DNA of 64,000 nucleotides. Source: Blastopirellula sediminis (GTDB lineage: Bacteria > Planctomycetota > Planctomycetia > Pirellulales > Pirellulaceae). The notes beneath the pieces are model-generated. The model saw only the letters and a list, made by a program, of their open reading frames with translations, searched no databases and was not told where the DNA came from. The translations under genes were made by a program, and so were the position numbers. Below, piece after piece: positions 50,101 to 59,010 of the stretch (position 1 is its first letter; each line of letters starts with the position of its first letter). Location of the stretch: NCBI RefSeq assembly GCF_020966755.1, contig NZ_JAJKFT010000004.1, forward strand, positions 62,001-126,000, in the 5' to 3' direction.

Positions 50101-50495
50101 CGCATGCGAGCGGCGATCAGCGGCATCACGATCTGCGGAGCGACGATACTCGCGGCGCTGGCGATCCGAAGCAGCAGCCGATCGGTCCACGAGAAATATT
50201 GCGGCAACCCGAAGTCGCGCAAGAGGCCGCGCCAGCGACGCGCTTGTACCGCAGGCTTCGCGCTGCGAAACGTTTCGTCGACCATCGCCATCGTAAACGC
50301 CTTGCCGGCGGCGTCATTCATCATGCGTGCGAGCTGTTCGCTCTGCTTTTTCTCGTTCGCACGAATGTTTTGATTCGCCGCGACGAGGAGACGTTTCGCC
50401 AAGTCGACGGTGCGATTTGCGATTGTCGTATCGAACATCTCGTAGCTCGGAGATGACTCGGCCGGGGGGCCTTTGTGAAATTGCTCAACAATCAT
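47199..50495 (-). CDS. putA: Bifunctional proline dehydrogenase / L-glutamate-gamma-semialdehyde dehydrogenase
   Basis: A 1098-residue enzyme oxidising proline to glutamate in two steps. The N-terminal half is the FAD-dependent PRODH barrel (about 80-430: NLNHLGEAVLGEEEA, VNYLSVKISAVFSQIN, VRLVKGANMAMEDVEAELHG, VGVASHNLFDVALAL). Then the NAD-dependent aldehyde dehydrogenase (about 480-960): TPPWNFPYAIPCGG, Glu in FAETSGKNALVI, catalytic Cys in GHAGQKCSAAS. A C-terminal PutA-type flap (TIGDVNDAVL...) ends it. The ribbon-helix-helix DNA-binding domain of E. coli PutA is absent, so control must come from elsewhere, probably the divergent AraC gene. Confidence 0.95.
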   Translation of the reverse strand: MIVEQFHKGPPAESSPSYEMFDTTIANRTVDLAKRLLVAANQNIRANEKKQSEQLARMMNDAAGKAFTMAMVDETFRSAKPAVQARRWRGLLRDFGLPQYFSWTDRLLLRIASAASIVAPQIVMPLIAARMRADSANVILNGEMDELRKHVRQRISQGFSINLNHLGEAVLGEEEAQNRLRVALDYLKQPEVNYLSVKISAVFSQINLTAYDQTLTAIKDRLRIIYRAAMPEGKFVNLDMEEYRDLRLTLEAFQQVLSEPEFLHYSAGIVLQAYIPDSWNALQELAAWAKERAATGGAKVKVRLVKGANMAMEDVEAELHGWHSAPYRTKAETDANYRRMMEFCVQPEHAAVLRVGVASHNLFDVALALTLREEFGTSDSVEIEMLEGMANHQARVVKEQAGGLLLYAPAVQAKDFQSAMAYLVRRLDENTSPQNFLHDLFGLTPDSDAWHEQERRFREGWEHRRDVASLSRRQLPCVDPNRAAHFMNQPDSDWTQYQTREQLDEAIANWTPALPPPAADLDAALDCAVAAAERWSAESVLQRAEILHHAGQVMQQRRFESIAEMQRTCKKAIAEADAEVSEAIDFARYYAEHYPHYPEVVGKPLGVVVITPPWNFPYAIPCGGVLAALMAGNAVLLKPAPESTDIAWLLVQQLWDAGVPRDVLQFYPCADGETGKRLITDPRVNAVVLTGAYQTARMFQSWRPSLHLFAETSGKNALVITAQADRELAVKDLVRSAFGHAGQKCSAASLAIIEAEVYDDPIFQRQLHDTAASLMVGPATDRTSVVTPVIREPESSLMRALTQLDAGESWLLKPKVSAEDPCLWSPGIRLGVKPGSWFHKTECFGPVLGLMRAENLEQAIAWQNDVDYGLTAGIHTLDESEQVRWRDSVQAGNLYINRPTTGAIVQRQPFGGWKKSSIGPGSKAGGPNYVSLFARWSDASVDVPQAKVEQNYRLAWNEYFSQEHDPSHLTGESNIFRYRPARGVLLRLPSDDPSTIARAKLAAQITGTPLEISVATKEPDADFIARLSSVGSRFEFLRTIGDVNDAVLAAAHQAGLNWIDAPLTANGYVELRFWLREQSITRTLHRYGQIIQAPSDHA

Positions 50496-50561
50496 GGCGA
50501 AAATGTCATCACAGCGAGAGGGCGTTCTGTTAAAAGCTGGTTTTTTACAATTCTAGGGCTC

Positions 50562-50589
50562 TTTGCGAGAACTGTCTTGCGATTACAAT
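50562..50589 (+). promoter_or_regulatory. Candidate promoter of the PAS-AraC regulator
   Basis: TTTGCG (50562-50567), 16-base spacer, TACAAT (50584-50589), 70 bases before the TTG start. It sits in the 163-base divergent region shared with putA, the natural place for an operator of this regulator. Confidence 0.4.
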
Positions 50590-50658
50590 TTGTTGCTGTG
50601 CAGAAAAACTACAAATGCGGTTCGGCGGAAAACCGCGATTTCGTAAAGGGAATTCGCT

Positions 50659-51414
50659 TTGAATCGGGCAACTACGACAACGTCGCGGGCCGAAATTTTT
50701 GCGGAAGCGCCTGGTCTCGAGACGATGGAAACTTTGTTTCGCTCTTTGCCAAACGTCTTGTTTTGCATCAAAGATCGCGACCGTCGTTACGTCGCCGCGA
50801 ATGACGCCTTGGTCAACGCGACGCTTAAAAAGACGGTTAGCGAAGTGCTGAACCGCCGCGCGATTGAAGTCTTTCCAGAGATGTTGGCCGCCGGTTACGA
50901 ACAGCAAGACGACGAAGTCTTTGATCGCGGCGTCAACATCGAAGATCGTCTCGAGATGATCACCCGCGCCGACTGCGACGTCGGTTGGTTCGTGTCGCAC
51001 AAGGCGCCGATTCGTTCGCGCTCGGGCGAAGTGATCGCGCTGGCGAGCATCTCCCGCGACCTGGAAATTCGGGCCGACGAAGGGCAAGAGCTAGGCGCCG
51101 TGAAGGAAGCGCTCGATACGCTTCATCGCGACTACAGCAAGCCGCTGCGGATCGGCGATCTGGCCGAGAAGACCAGCATGTCGGCGAGTCAGTTCGAACG
51201 TCGCATCAGCAAGATCACCGGGCTCTCGCCGCGGCAGTTGCTGACGAAGTTGCGAATCGACGCCGCCGCCAAGAAGCTCCGCGAAACCGATCTTTCGGTC
51301 GGGCAGATCGCGATTGATACCGGCTTCTACGATCAAGCGGCTCTGACCCGCAAGTTCCGCGAAGTGACCGGGCTGACGCCGGCTCGTTATCGTCAGGCGA
51401 CCAGCTCGCTATAA
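50659..51414 (+). CDS. AraC-family transcriptional regulator with N-terminal PAS domain
   Basis: A 251-residue regulator. Residues about 20-135 form a PAS/PAC sensor (FRSLPNVLFCIKDRDRRYVAANDALV...VSHKAPIRSRSGEVIALASISRD). Residues about 150-250 form the two helix-turn-helix AraC DNA-binding domain (LRIGDLAEKTSMSASQFERRI, LSVGQIAIDTGFYDQAALTRKFREVTGLTPARYR). The start is TTG 50659 with AAAGGGA about 8 bases before it. Divergent orientation from putA makes it the likely proline-responsive regulator, by position only. The stop overlaps that of the convergent gene by 6 bases (CTATAA). Confidence 0.9.
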   Translation: MNRATTTTSRAEIFAEAPGLETMETLFRSLPNVLFCIKDRDRRYVAANDALVNATLKKTVSEVLNRRAIEVFPEMLAAGYEQQDDEVFDRGVNIEDRLEMITRADCDVGWFVSHKAPIRSRSGEVIALASISRDLEIRADEGQELGAVKEALDTLHRDYSKPLRIGDLAEKTSMSASQFERRISKITGLSPRQLLTKLRIDAAAKKLRETDLSVGQIAIDTGFYDQAALTRKFREVTGLTPARYRQATSSL

Positions 51415-52476
51415 GCAGGCGGGCGGTTTGCCGGTGTCGAGAAAACTGCGGAGCCACGCTTCGTACGGCGCTGGATCGAGTCCCTGACTCGCAATCCAAG
51501 CGTCGTCGTAGTAGGTCGTCAGATAGCGTTCTCCGCCGTCGCAGATCAGCGTGACGACGCTCCCCGTCTCTCCCTGCTCAATCATCTGGGCCACAATCTG
51601 CATCGTGGCCCAGAAGTTGGTGCCAGTCGAGCCGCCGCATTTGCGATCGAGCAGACATTCCAGCAAGCGAATCGCGGCCAGCGATGCGGCGTCGTCGACT
51701 TTGATCATCCGGTCGACGACCGTCGGCAAAAACGAAGCTTCGACGCGCGGGCGACCAATCCCTTCGATGCGGGAAGGGCCGCACGACGTTACGTTACGAT
51801 CCCCGGTTTGATAATAGTCGTAGTAGACCGAGTTCTCCGGATCGGCGACGCAAAGCTGCGTCGACAGTTTCTGGTAGCGAATGTACCGCCCGATCGTCGC
51901 CGACGTACCGCCGGTTCCGGCCGAGACGACGACCCACTTCGGCACTGGATCGGCTTCGAGCGCCATCTGGCGAAACATCGATTCGGCGATGTTGTTGTTC
52001 GCGCGCCAGTCGGTCGCCCGTTCGGCGAACGTGAACTGATCCATGTAGTGCCCTTTGAGCTCTTTGGCGATTCGCTCCGCATGGGAGTAGATATCGCCGC
52101 CGTCAACCAAATGGCAGGTCCCGCCGAGGAACTCGATCTTTTTGACCTTCTCGCGCGACGTGTTGGCCGGAATGACCGTATGGAACGGGAGGTCGAGCAG
52201 TTGAGCGAAATAGGCTTCGCTGATCGCGGTGCTGCCGGACGAGGCTTCGACGATCGGCGTCCCTTCGCGAATCCAGCCGTTGCAGATCCCGTAGAGGAAG
52301 AGCGAACGAGCGAGCCGATGCTTCAAACTGCCGGAAGGATGAATCGACTCATCTTTCAAGTAGATCGAAATGTTCGGCAACTGAAGGCACGGAACCTGGA
52401 TCAGATGGGTATCGGCGGAGCGGTTGAAATCGCGCTCGATCGCAGAGATCGCACGGTTTACCCAGGCGCTGGTCAT
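51409..52476 (-). CDS. PLP-dependent cysteine synthase-family enzyme (Cds1/cysteine desulfhydrase-like)
   Basis: A 355-residue fold-type II PLP enzyme. The PLP lysine is in DESIHPSGSLKHRLA (about 51). The phosphate/substrate loop reads VEASSGSTAISEAYFAQLL where O-acetylserine sulfhydrylases have SSGNTG; this variant is typical of the Cds1-type L-cysteine desulfhydrases. VVVSAGTGGTSATIGRYI is the PLP phosphate-binding loop. A role in cysteine breakdown to pyruvate, ammonia and sulfide is likely by family; cysteine or other synthase activity is the alternative. It lies head-to-tail with putA across the regulator gene. Confidence 0.85.
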   Translation of the reverse strand: MTSAWVNRAISAIERDFNRSADTHLIQVPCLQLPNISIYLKDESIHPSGSLKHRLARSLFLYGICNGWIREGTPIVEASSGSTAISEAYFAQLLDLPFHTVIPANTSREKVKKIEFLGGTCHLVDGGDIYSHAERIAKELKGHYMDQFTFAERATDWRANNNIAESMFRQMALEADPVPKWVVVSAGTGGTSATIGRYIRYQKLSTQLCVADPENSVYYDYYQTGDRNVTSCGPSRIEGIGRPRVEASFLPTVVDRMIKVDDAASLAAIRLLECLLDRKCGGSTGTNFWATMQIVAQMIEQGETGSVVTLICDGGERYLTTYYDDAWIASQGLDPAPYEAWLRSFLDTGKPPACL

Positions 52477-52640
52477 CGGCTAATCGCTTGTTGTCGAATT
52501 GGGTTGGCGGAGCGAAATCAAGGACATTCCGACTCGCAGTCTAGTTCGCCTGCCGCCGCTTGCGATAGTCGATTTCCCGCCAATTGCTCGATTACTTTGT
52601 TCGGAAAAACGCCAAAATTGCCGACAGCCAGGGGCAGAAG

Positions 52641-53054
52641 TCAGGAGAACAGCTGGAACTCGCCGGTCGGCTCGAAGGCGTTCGGAAAGTGTTCGATCGT
52701 CGGTTGCGTCGCAGTTGCGGGCCAGGTGATCGCAACGACGTCGAAGCGAGCTTTGCACTCCAGCAGGTTGTGCCGGCGGAGATAGCTGAGCGCCAAACGA
52801 GTCAGCTTCGCTTGCTTGACGGCGTCGACCGCATCGCTGGGATGGGCGGTGTCGCTGGAAGTGCGGGTCTTCACTTCGACAAAGACGACGGTCCGGCCGT
52901 CGACCGCCACGATGTCGATCTCACCCAGCTTGGAGCGATCGCTGCGAGCGATGATCACGTAGCCGAGCTTGCGCAGAAACCGAGCGGCGGCCGCTTCTCC
53001 TCGAAGGCCAAGCGACTGCGGCTTGCGCCATGGGGCGATCCAGCGAAAGAGCAT
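52641..53054 (-). CDS. yraN: YraN/UPF0102 family endonuclease-like protein
   Basis: A 137-residue protein of the UPF0102 family, related to Holliday-junction resolvases and restriction endonucleases. The nuclease-type core is present: GLRGEAAAARFLRKLGYVII, GEIDIVAVDGRTVVFVEVKTR (D, ExK motif), and the conserved VDAVKQAKLTRLALSYLRR. A nuclease function is predicted but not demonstrated for most members. It follows rplS past a terminator, in the gene order ffh-rpsP-trmD-rplS-yraN seen in many bacteria. Confidence 0.92.
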   Translation of the reverse strand: MLFRWIAPWRKPQSLGLRGEAAAARFLRKLGYVIIARSDRSKLGEIDIVAVDGRTVVFVEVKTRTSSDTAHPSDAVDAVKQAKLTRLALSYLRRHNLLECKARFDVVAITWPATATQPTIEHFPNAFEPTGEFQLFS

Positions 53055-53157
53055 GAGACGACTCGCACCGAGACCAGAGGGACGAAGGGGGCGTTCTGAT
53101 TGTAGCGCGGCGGCGAAGAGAAATCACGCAAAAAGAGGGGCGGCAAACGGCGCATGC

Positions 53158-53193
53158 AAAAACCGCTCGGCCCATCATCAGGACCGAGCGGCT
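53158..53193 (-). terminator. Rho-independent terminator of the ffh-rpsP-trmD-rplS cluster
   Basis: On the minus strand CCGCTCGG (53191-53184) pairs with CCGAGCGG (53170-53163), 13-base loop, followed by five T residues (53162-53158). It lies 30 bases after the rplS stop and separates yraN. Confidence 0.88.
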
Positions 53194-53222
53194 TGGAATC
53201 AAATCGCTGGAGAGTACCGCGT

Positions 53223-53573
53223 TTAGACGCGACGTTCGGTCAGGCGGGTCGCCTTACCGACGCGATCACGCAGGTAGTACAGCTTCGCACGGCGAACGAC
53301 CGACTTGCGGGTCGAGACGACCTTGTCGACCTTCGGGCTGTGGATCGGGAATTTCTTTTCGACACCCTCGCCGCCGACGATGCGACGGACGGTGAACATC
53401 TCACGGGTGCCGCTGCCGCTACGGGCGATGACGGTGCCGGTGTAGACCTGGATACGTTCTTTGTTCCCTTCGAGAATCTTGGTGTGGACGTCGACGGTGT
53501 CCCCAATCTCGAACTGGTCGATGTCCGCCTTCTTGTAGGCCGATTCGACCTTGTTCATCAAATCTTGGCTCAT
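53223..53573 (-). CDS. rplS: 50S ribosomal protein L19
   Basis: A 116-residue ribosomal protein of the 30S-50S interface. Family sequence: FEIGDTVDVHTKILEGNKERIQ, YTGTVIARSGSG, TVRRIVGGEGVEKKFPIHSP, VRRAKLYYLRDRVGKATRL. Length is normal. It is the last gene of the cluster, 21 bases after trmD. Confidence 0.97.
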   Translation of the reverse strand: MSQDLMNKVESAYKKADIDQFEIGDTVDVHTKILEGNKERIQVYTGTVIARSGSGTREMFTVRRIVGGEGVEKKFPIHSPKVDKVVSTRKSVVRRAKLYYLRDRVGKATRLTERRV

Positions 53574-53594
53574 GATAACTTTCCTTTCCAGCGA

Positions 53595-54302
53595 TTATTC
53601 GTCTTCAGTCTCGGCTTGGCGATCGAGTAAATCGGCTCGCCGCCGTTTTGTTCGTTCAATGCTCTGTTGTTTTCGCCAGGCGGCGATCTGGGCGTGGTCG
53701 CCGCTTAGCAGGACGTCTGGCGCCGCAAGTCCGCGATAGACGCGAGGTCGCGTGTATTGCGGAAACTCCAACAGCCGATTGCCCGAGCTAAAACTATCGT
53801 CGACGCTGCTCGTCTCGTCTCCCAGCACGCCTGGGATGAGCCGGATCACGGCGTCGATGATCGCCATCGCCGCGACTTCGCCCCCGTTGAGGACATAGTC
53901 GCCGATCGAAACCTCCTCGGGATGGAGGAGGTCGCTGACGCGTTGGTCAAACCCTTCGTAGCGACCGCACAAAAGCAGCAGTCGCTTCTCCTGGCTCAAC
54001 TCTTCCACCAGTCGCTGATCGAGCCGTCTCCCTTGCGGGGTCAGCATGATCAAGCGACCAGGCTGGTTTCCTTCTTGCTGAACCGCTTCGACGCACTCGA
54101 CGACCGGTTCCGCGCGAATCACCATTCCTGCGCCGCCGCCGAAAGGGCGGTCATCGACGCGATTGTGCTTATCGTTAGCCCATTTCCGCATGTCATGCGG
54201 ATGGACCTCGACCAGGTTTCCTTCGATCGCCTTCGCCAGAAGGCTCTGCCCCAGGTAGCTGGAGAAGATCTCAGGAAACAAAGTCAGTACGTCGAAACGC
54301 AT
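53595..54302 (-). CDS. trmD: tRNA (guanine37-N1)-methyltransferase TrmD
   Basis: A 235-residue SPOUT methyltransferase forming m1G37, needed for reading-frame maintenance. Motifs: RFDVLTLFPEIF, DDRPFGGGAGMV, LLLLCGRYEGFDQRV, IGDYVLNGGEVAAM and the C-terminal LEFPQYTRP...LLSGDHAQI. It starts 6 bases after the rpsP stop. rimM, which usually stands between rpsP and trmD, is missing here. Confidence 0.97.
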   Translation of the reverse strand: MRFDVLTLFPEIFSSYLGQSLLAKAIEGNLVEVHPHDMRKWANDKHNRVDDRPFGGGAGMVIRAEPVVECVEAVQQEGNQPGRLIMLTPQGRRLDQRLVEELSQEKRLLLLCGRYEGFDQRVSDLLHPEEVSIGDYVLNGGEVAAMAIIDAVIRLIPGVLGDETSSVDDSFSSGNRLLEFPQYTRPRVYRGLAAPDVLLSGDHAQIAAWRKQQSIERTKRRRADLLDRQAETEDE

Positions 54303-54308
54303 GGCGAA

Positions 54309-54740
54309 TTACTCGCCGCCTTCTTCCTTGGCCGGTTCTTCGGCAGGAGTTTCAGCGACTTCGCCTTCGGCCGGAGCTTCTTCCGCAGCCGGAGCTTCGG
54401 GAGCCTTTTCGGCGATCTCGACCTTCGGCGGCACGAACTTGGTCGTGGCCTGCAGCTTGGCGAGAGCGGCGTTTTGGGCGTCGAGGTGCGTACCGCCGGT
54501 GCCGTACTTCTTGATCAAAGTAGCGACTTTCGGCGAAGCCTGGGCGCCAACGCCCAGCCAATAGTCGACGCGTTCGCGCTTCAATACGACGCGAGCGTCG
54601 GTTTCCGAAACGAACGGGTCATAGGTGCCTAGATACTCGATCGCCTTGCCATCACGCGGCGAACGGGCATCCATGGCGCAGATCCGGTAAAACGGGCGGT
54701 GGGTTCGACCCATCCGCTTCATGCGAATTCGTACTGCCAC
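54309..54740 (-). CDS. rpsP: 30S ribosomal protein S16 with acidic C-terminal extension
   Basis: A 143-residue S16. The first 80 or so residues are the normal protein (AVRIRMKRMGRTHRPFYRI, AIEYLGTYDPF, RVDYWLGVGAQASPKVATLI). Residues about 108-143 are an added tail of Glu, Ala and Pro (EKAPEAPAAEEAPAEGEVAE...), likely disordered and strongly acidic, which is unusual on an rRNA-binding protein though such tails occur in planctomycete S16. It sits 56 bases downstream of ffh. Confidence 0.96.
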   Translation of the reverse strand: MAVRIRMKRMGRTHRPFYRICAMDARSPRDGKAIEYLGTYDPFVSETDARVVLKRERVDYWLGVGAQASPKVATLIKKYGTGGTHLDAQNAALAKLQATTKFVPPKVEIAEKAPEAPAAEEAPAEGEVAETPAEEPAKEEGGE

Positions 54741-54796
54741 GAACGATTACTCCTGTGCAATTGCGAATTGATTCAACTGTGTATCGAAAATGACTT

Positions 54797-56242
<1,446 letters not shown>

Positions 56243-56382
56243 GGAGGAACCGGTACGGACAAATAGGGAATCGTCCTCCGCCCAGCATGCAGGGGCGGAT
56301 TGAGACGAAACGCGTATCTTAGCAAAGCTTTGCCCGGTTTGTAAATTGGTCGCCCCCATGAATTTGGGCGCACCTGTGGCGC

Positions 56383-56420
56383 AAAAGAAAAGCCGCCGAG
56401 CGGGAGGCTTCGGCGGCTTT
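56383..56420 (-). terminator. Rho-independent terminator of the thioredoxin-NHL gene
   Basis: On the minus strand an 11-bp perfect stem (56420-56410 with 56399-56389, AAAGCCGCCGA) is followed by TCTTTT. It lies 33 bases after the stop of the thioredoxin-NHL gene and upstream of ffh. Confidence 0.88.
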
Positions 56421-56452
56421 GAATATTAGCTAACTCATTATGCGAAAGCGGG

Positions 56453-58645
56453 TTACAGGCCCACTTCGGGCTGCGTGGTGAGCGTAACGCCTGACTCGCC
56501 CCCCGATGCGACCACTTCCAGGGGAACGGTCCAGCGGACTTCCGCGGTCTTGCAGAGCCCGTCGACCCCGTCCTCACAGAAGTAGTAGCGGAGCGAAAGT
56601 TTCACGGTCGACTTCCCTTCGCCGGCGACCGGAACGGAGATCGTAAACTGCGACTTCGGCTCTGGCAGGGTCATCAATTCGACCTCGGCGGCGATTTGGG
56701 CCGGCCCAGACGATTTCCCTTCCAGGTAATAGCTAGTCGGCGCCAGCGTATTGATCTTCCAGCCAACCGGTAGCTGAATGTCAACGTTCAGCTTCACTTG
56801 GCCGTCAGTCGCGGTCACCTTGGCCGGATCGAGCATCACTTCCACGGCGGAAGAGAAATTCGGGGCCTGTTTCACTTTCGGCGGCGACGGCGGGGTCAGC
56901 CCTTCGATCGTCAGCGTTTTGACCTGGTTGGTTTTCAGGTCGATCGTCCGGATCAGGTGGTTGTTGGTGTCGGCCACGTACAGCTTGCCCTTGGCGTAGC
57001 TGAGCCCGGCCGGTTCGTCAAAGGTGGGGGCGTTGTCGTCGGCCCCATGTTCGCCGGTTCCGGCAACAGTCTTCACGTCGCCGGTTTTGGCGTCGGCGAC
57101 CCGGATTTTGCTGTTGTAGGTGTCGGCGATGTAGATCTGCCCATCGACGTAACAAACGCCGAGTGCGTGTTGCAGGCGAGCTTCGGTCGCCGAGCCATCC
57201 TTGTCGCCGAAGTCGAACAGTCGGCCCGAAGCCAAATGGGCCGAACCAGTCACGGTCCGAACTTTTTCTTTGGGATCGAATGGAACGGCGCGGATCGAGC
57301 TTCCTTCGCTGTCCGCGACGTAGAGCCAGGTCCCGTCGGACGTCAGGCCCGAAGGCTGCGCGAACGACGAATAACCTTGTTCATACGGGACCGGCGGCAA
57401 CAGCGGGCCGTCGACAATGTCTTCCCGGCCGTTACCGGCATACGGTCCGATTTCCGAACCGTCGAGCTTCATCTTCCAGATCTGATGCGGACCAGCCATC
57501 GCGATGTAGAGGTCATCCCCCTTTACCCACAAAGCCCAGGGGCTGTTCAGCGCCGTTTCGAGCGGCTTGCCGACGTAACGATCGGGAACTTGCGAGCGGA
57601 GCATGCCTGTTTCCGGCATGCCGGGCCAGGCGCTACGGCCTTGTTCGCCCTTGCCGGCGATGGTCTTCACCGTTTTCGCCTTCAGGTCGACTTGGCGGAG
57701 CATGTGGTTTTCGGTGTCGGCGACGTAAAGGGCGTCGCCATCGAGCGCCATCCCTTGCAGGTGATGGAAGCTGGCGTTGGCATAGTCGCCGTCGGATGTG
57801 CCGATGGCGCCGTTGCCGATCGTCTCGATCAGCTTGCCGTCGAGATCGGCGACGACGATCCGGTTGTGATTGCTATCGGCGATGAACAGCCGGTTCGACT
57901 TTTCGTCGGCAAGCACTTTACCGGGAAAGCGAAGCGGAGTCGGGTCTTGGCTATAGGCGAGCAACTCGAAACGAATCGGCGTCCGATCGAGCGTCTTCTG
58001 TTGTTCGTAATAAGGAATCGCACGATTCAACACGGCGGCGATCTCTTTCGCTTCAAACTCGCCGCTGCGACCGAAGACGACGTTTCCTTCCGGATCGATC
58101 AGGTACATCGTCGGCCAGCTGCGGACGAAGAACGAATTCCAGATCCGATGTTGGTTGTCGTTGACGACCGGGTGTTCGATTTCGTAGCGAAGGATCGCCT
58201 CCGCGATATTCTTGGCGTCCCCTTCATTTTCAAACTTCGCCGAATGAACGCCGATCACCACCAGTTCGTTGGGGAACTCGTGCTCCAGCTTTTTCAGTTC
58301 TGGCAGAATATGAATGCAGTTAATGCAGCAATAGGTCCAGAAGTCGAGCAGCACGAACTTTCCGCGCAAGTCGCGTAATCGGACCGGGCCTGAAGTATTC
58401 ATCCACTCCATGTCGGTGGGGAATTCAGGCGACGGAATACGGCGGGGGAATGGTTCAGGAATTTTATTGTCCTCCTCACCTTCTGCTGGTTTCGCCGGAT
58501 CGGCTGGTTCGGCATCGGTTTGCTCGGCCGCTTTGCGTCCTTCTTCGGCGGCGGCGACGACAGCTGGTCGGCTTGGTCCGCATCCAAAGGTAGAAAGGAG
58601 CAAAACGAGCATCAAACAGATGCTCAGACTTCGATTCGTTTGCAT
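56453..58645 (-). CDS. Thioredoxin-NHL repeat lipoprotein (NHLRC2-like)
   Basis: A 730-residue protein. The export signal SLSICLMLVLLLSTFGC has a lipobox-like end (imperfect, T at -3), followed by a Glu/Ala/Pro linker (to about 75). A thioredoxin-like domain (about 80-220) carries TYCCINCIHILPEL, the Cys-Ile-Asn-Cys motif known from NHLRC2. Five or six NHL beta-propeller blades follow (about 240-590, e.g. SNRLFIADSNHNRIVVADLDG, GKLYVADTNNHLIRTIDL), then a beta-sandwich tail (about 610-720) resembling the DsbD N-terminal fold. GAGG precedes the paired ATGs (58648/58645). It is likely a periplasmic redox protein; the substrate is unknown. Confidence 0.87.
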   Translation of the reverse strand: MQTNRSLSICLMLVLLLSTFGCGPSRPAVVAAAEEGRKAAEQTDAEPADPAKPAEGEEDNKIPEPFPRRIPSPEFPTDMEWMNTSGPVRLRDLRGKFVLLDFWTYCCINCIHILPELKKLEHEFPNELVVIGVHSAKFENEGDAKNIAEAILRYEIEHPVVNDNQHRIWNSFFVRSWPTMYLIDPEGNVVFGRSGEFEAKEIAAVLNRAIPYYEQQKTLDRTPIRFELLAYSQDPTPLRFPGKVLADEKSNRLFIADSNHNRIVVADLDGKLIETIGNGAIGTSDGDYANASFHHLQGMALDGDALYVADTENHMLRQVDLKAKTVKTIAGKGEQGRSAWPGMPETGMLRSQVPDRYVGKPLETALNSPWALWVKGDDLYIAMAGPHQIWKMKLDGSEIGPYAGNGREDIVDGPLLPPVPYEQGYSSFAQPSGLTSDGTWLYVADSEGSSIRAVPFDPKEKVRTVTGSAHLASGRLFDFGDKDGSATEARLQHALGVCYVDGQIYIADTYNSKIRVADAKTGDVKTVAGTGEHGADDNAPTFDEPAGLSYAKGKLYVADTNNHLIRTIDLKTNQVKTLTIEGLTPPSPPKVKQAPNFSSAVEVMLDPAKVTATDGQVKLNVDIQLPVGWKINTLAPTSYYLEGKSSGPAQIAAEVELMTLPEPKSQFTISVPVAGEGKSTVKLSLRYYFCEDGVDGLCKTAEVRWTVPLEVVASGGESGVTLTTQPEVGL

Positions 58646-59010
58646 CATGCACCTCGAATTCGTGGCGAAGGGGGGGATTAAATCGGTGGGAATGCTAGTG
58701 GAGCTATTTTTCATCTTAGCGAATTGCTGGCGCCGACCTAGAGAAAATCGGGAAGATGGTACGGTCATGGTAAGTATTGCGGTTCATTTGATGTGGTGAA
58801 TTGCGGTACAAATACCGGAATCGCGCATCGAACCCGATTTCGGTGGAAATTTGTAACGGTTCTACCGATTATTCCCCTGTGGTGTCGGATGTTTTACGCC
58901 GGCGCCCCGTTATGTTCCAATAGAACGGGTCGATTCGCCGGATACTCCCCCCTGTTTCGAGCGGGAAGAGTCGGCCTCCCGCCTCGGAAATTTGCTAAGG
59001 AGCAAAGCTC

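Noticed and set aside
56798-58378. 526-codon open frame opposite the thioredoxin-NHL gene
   Set aside because: The minus strand has clear thioredoxin and NHL motifs. The plus frame has no recognisable domain and a shadow-like composition.
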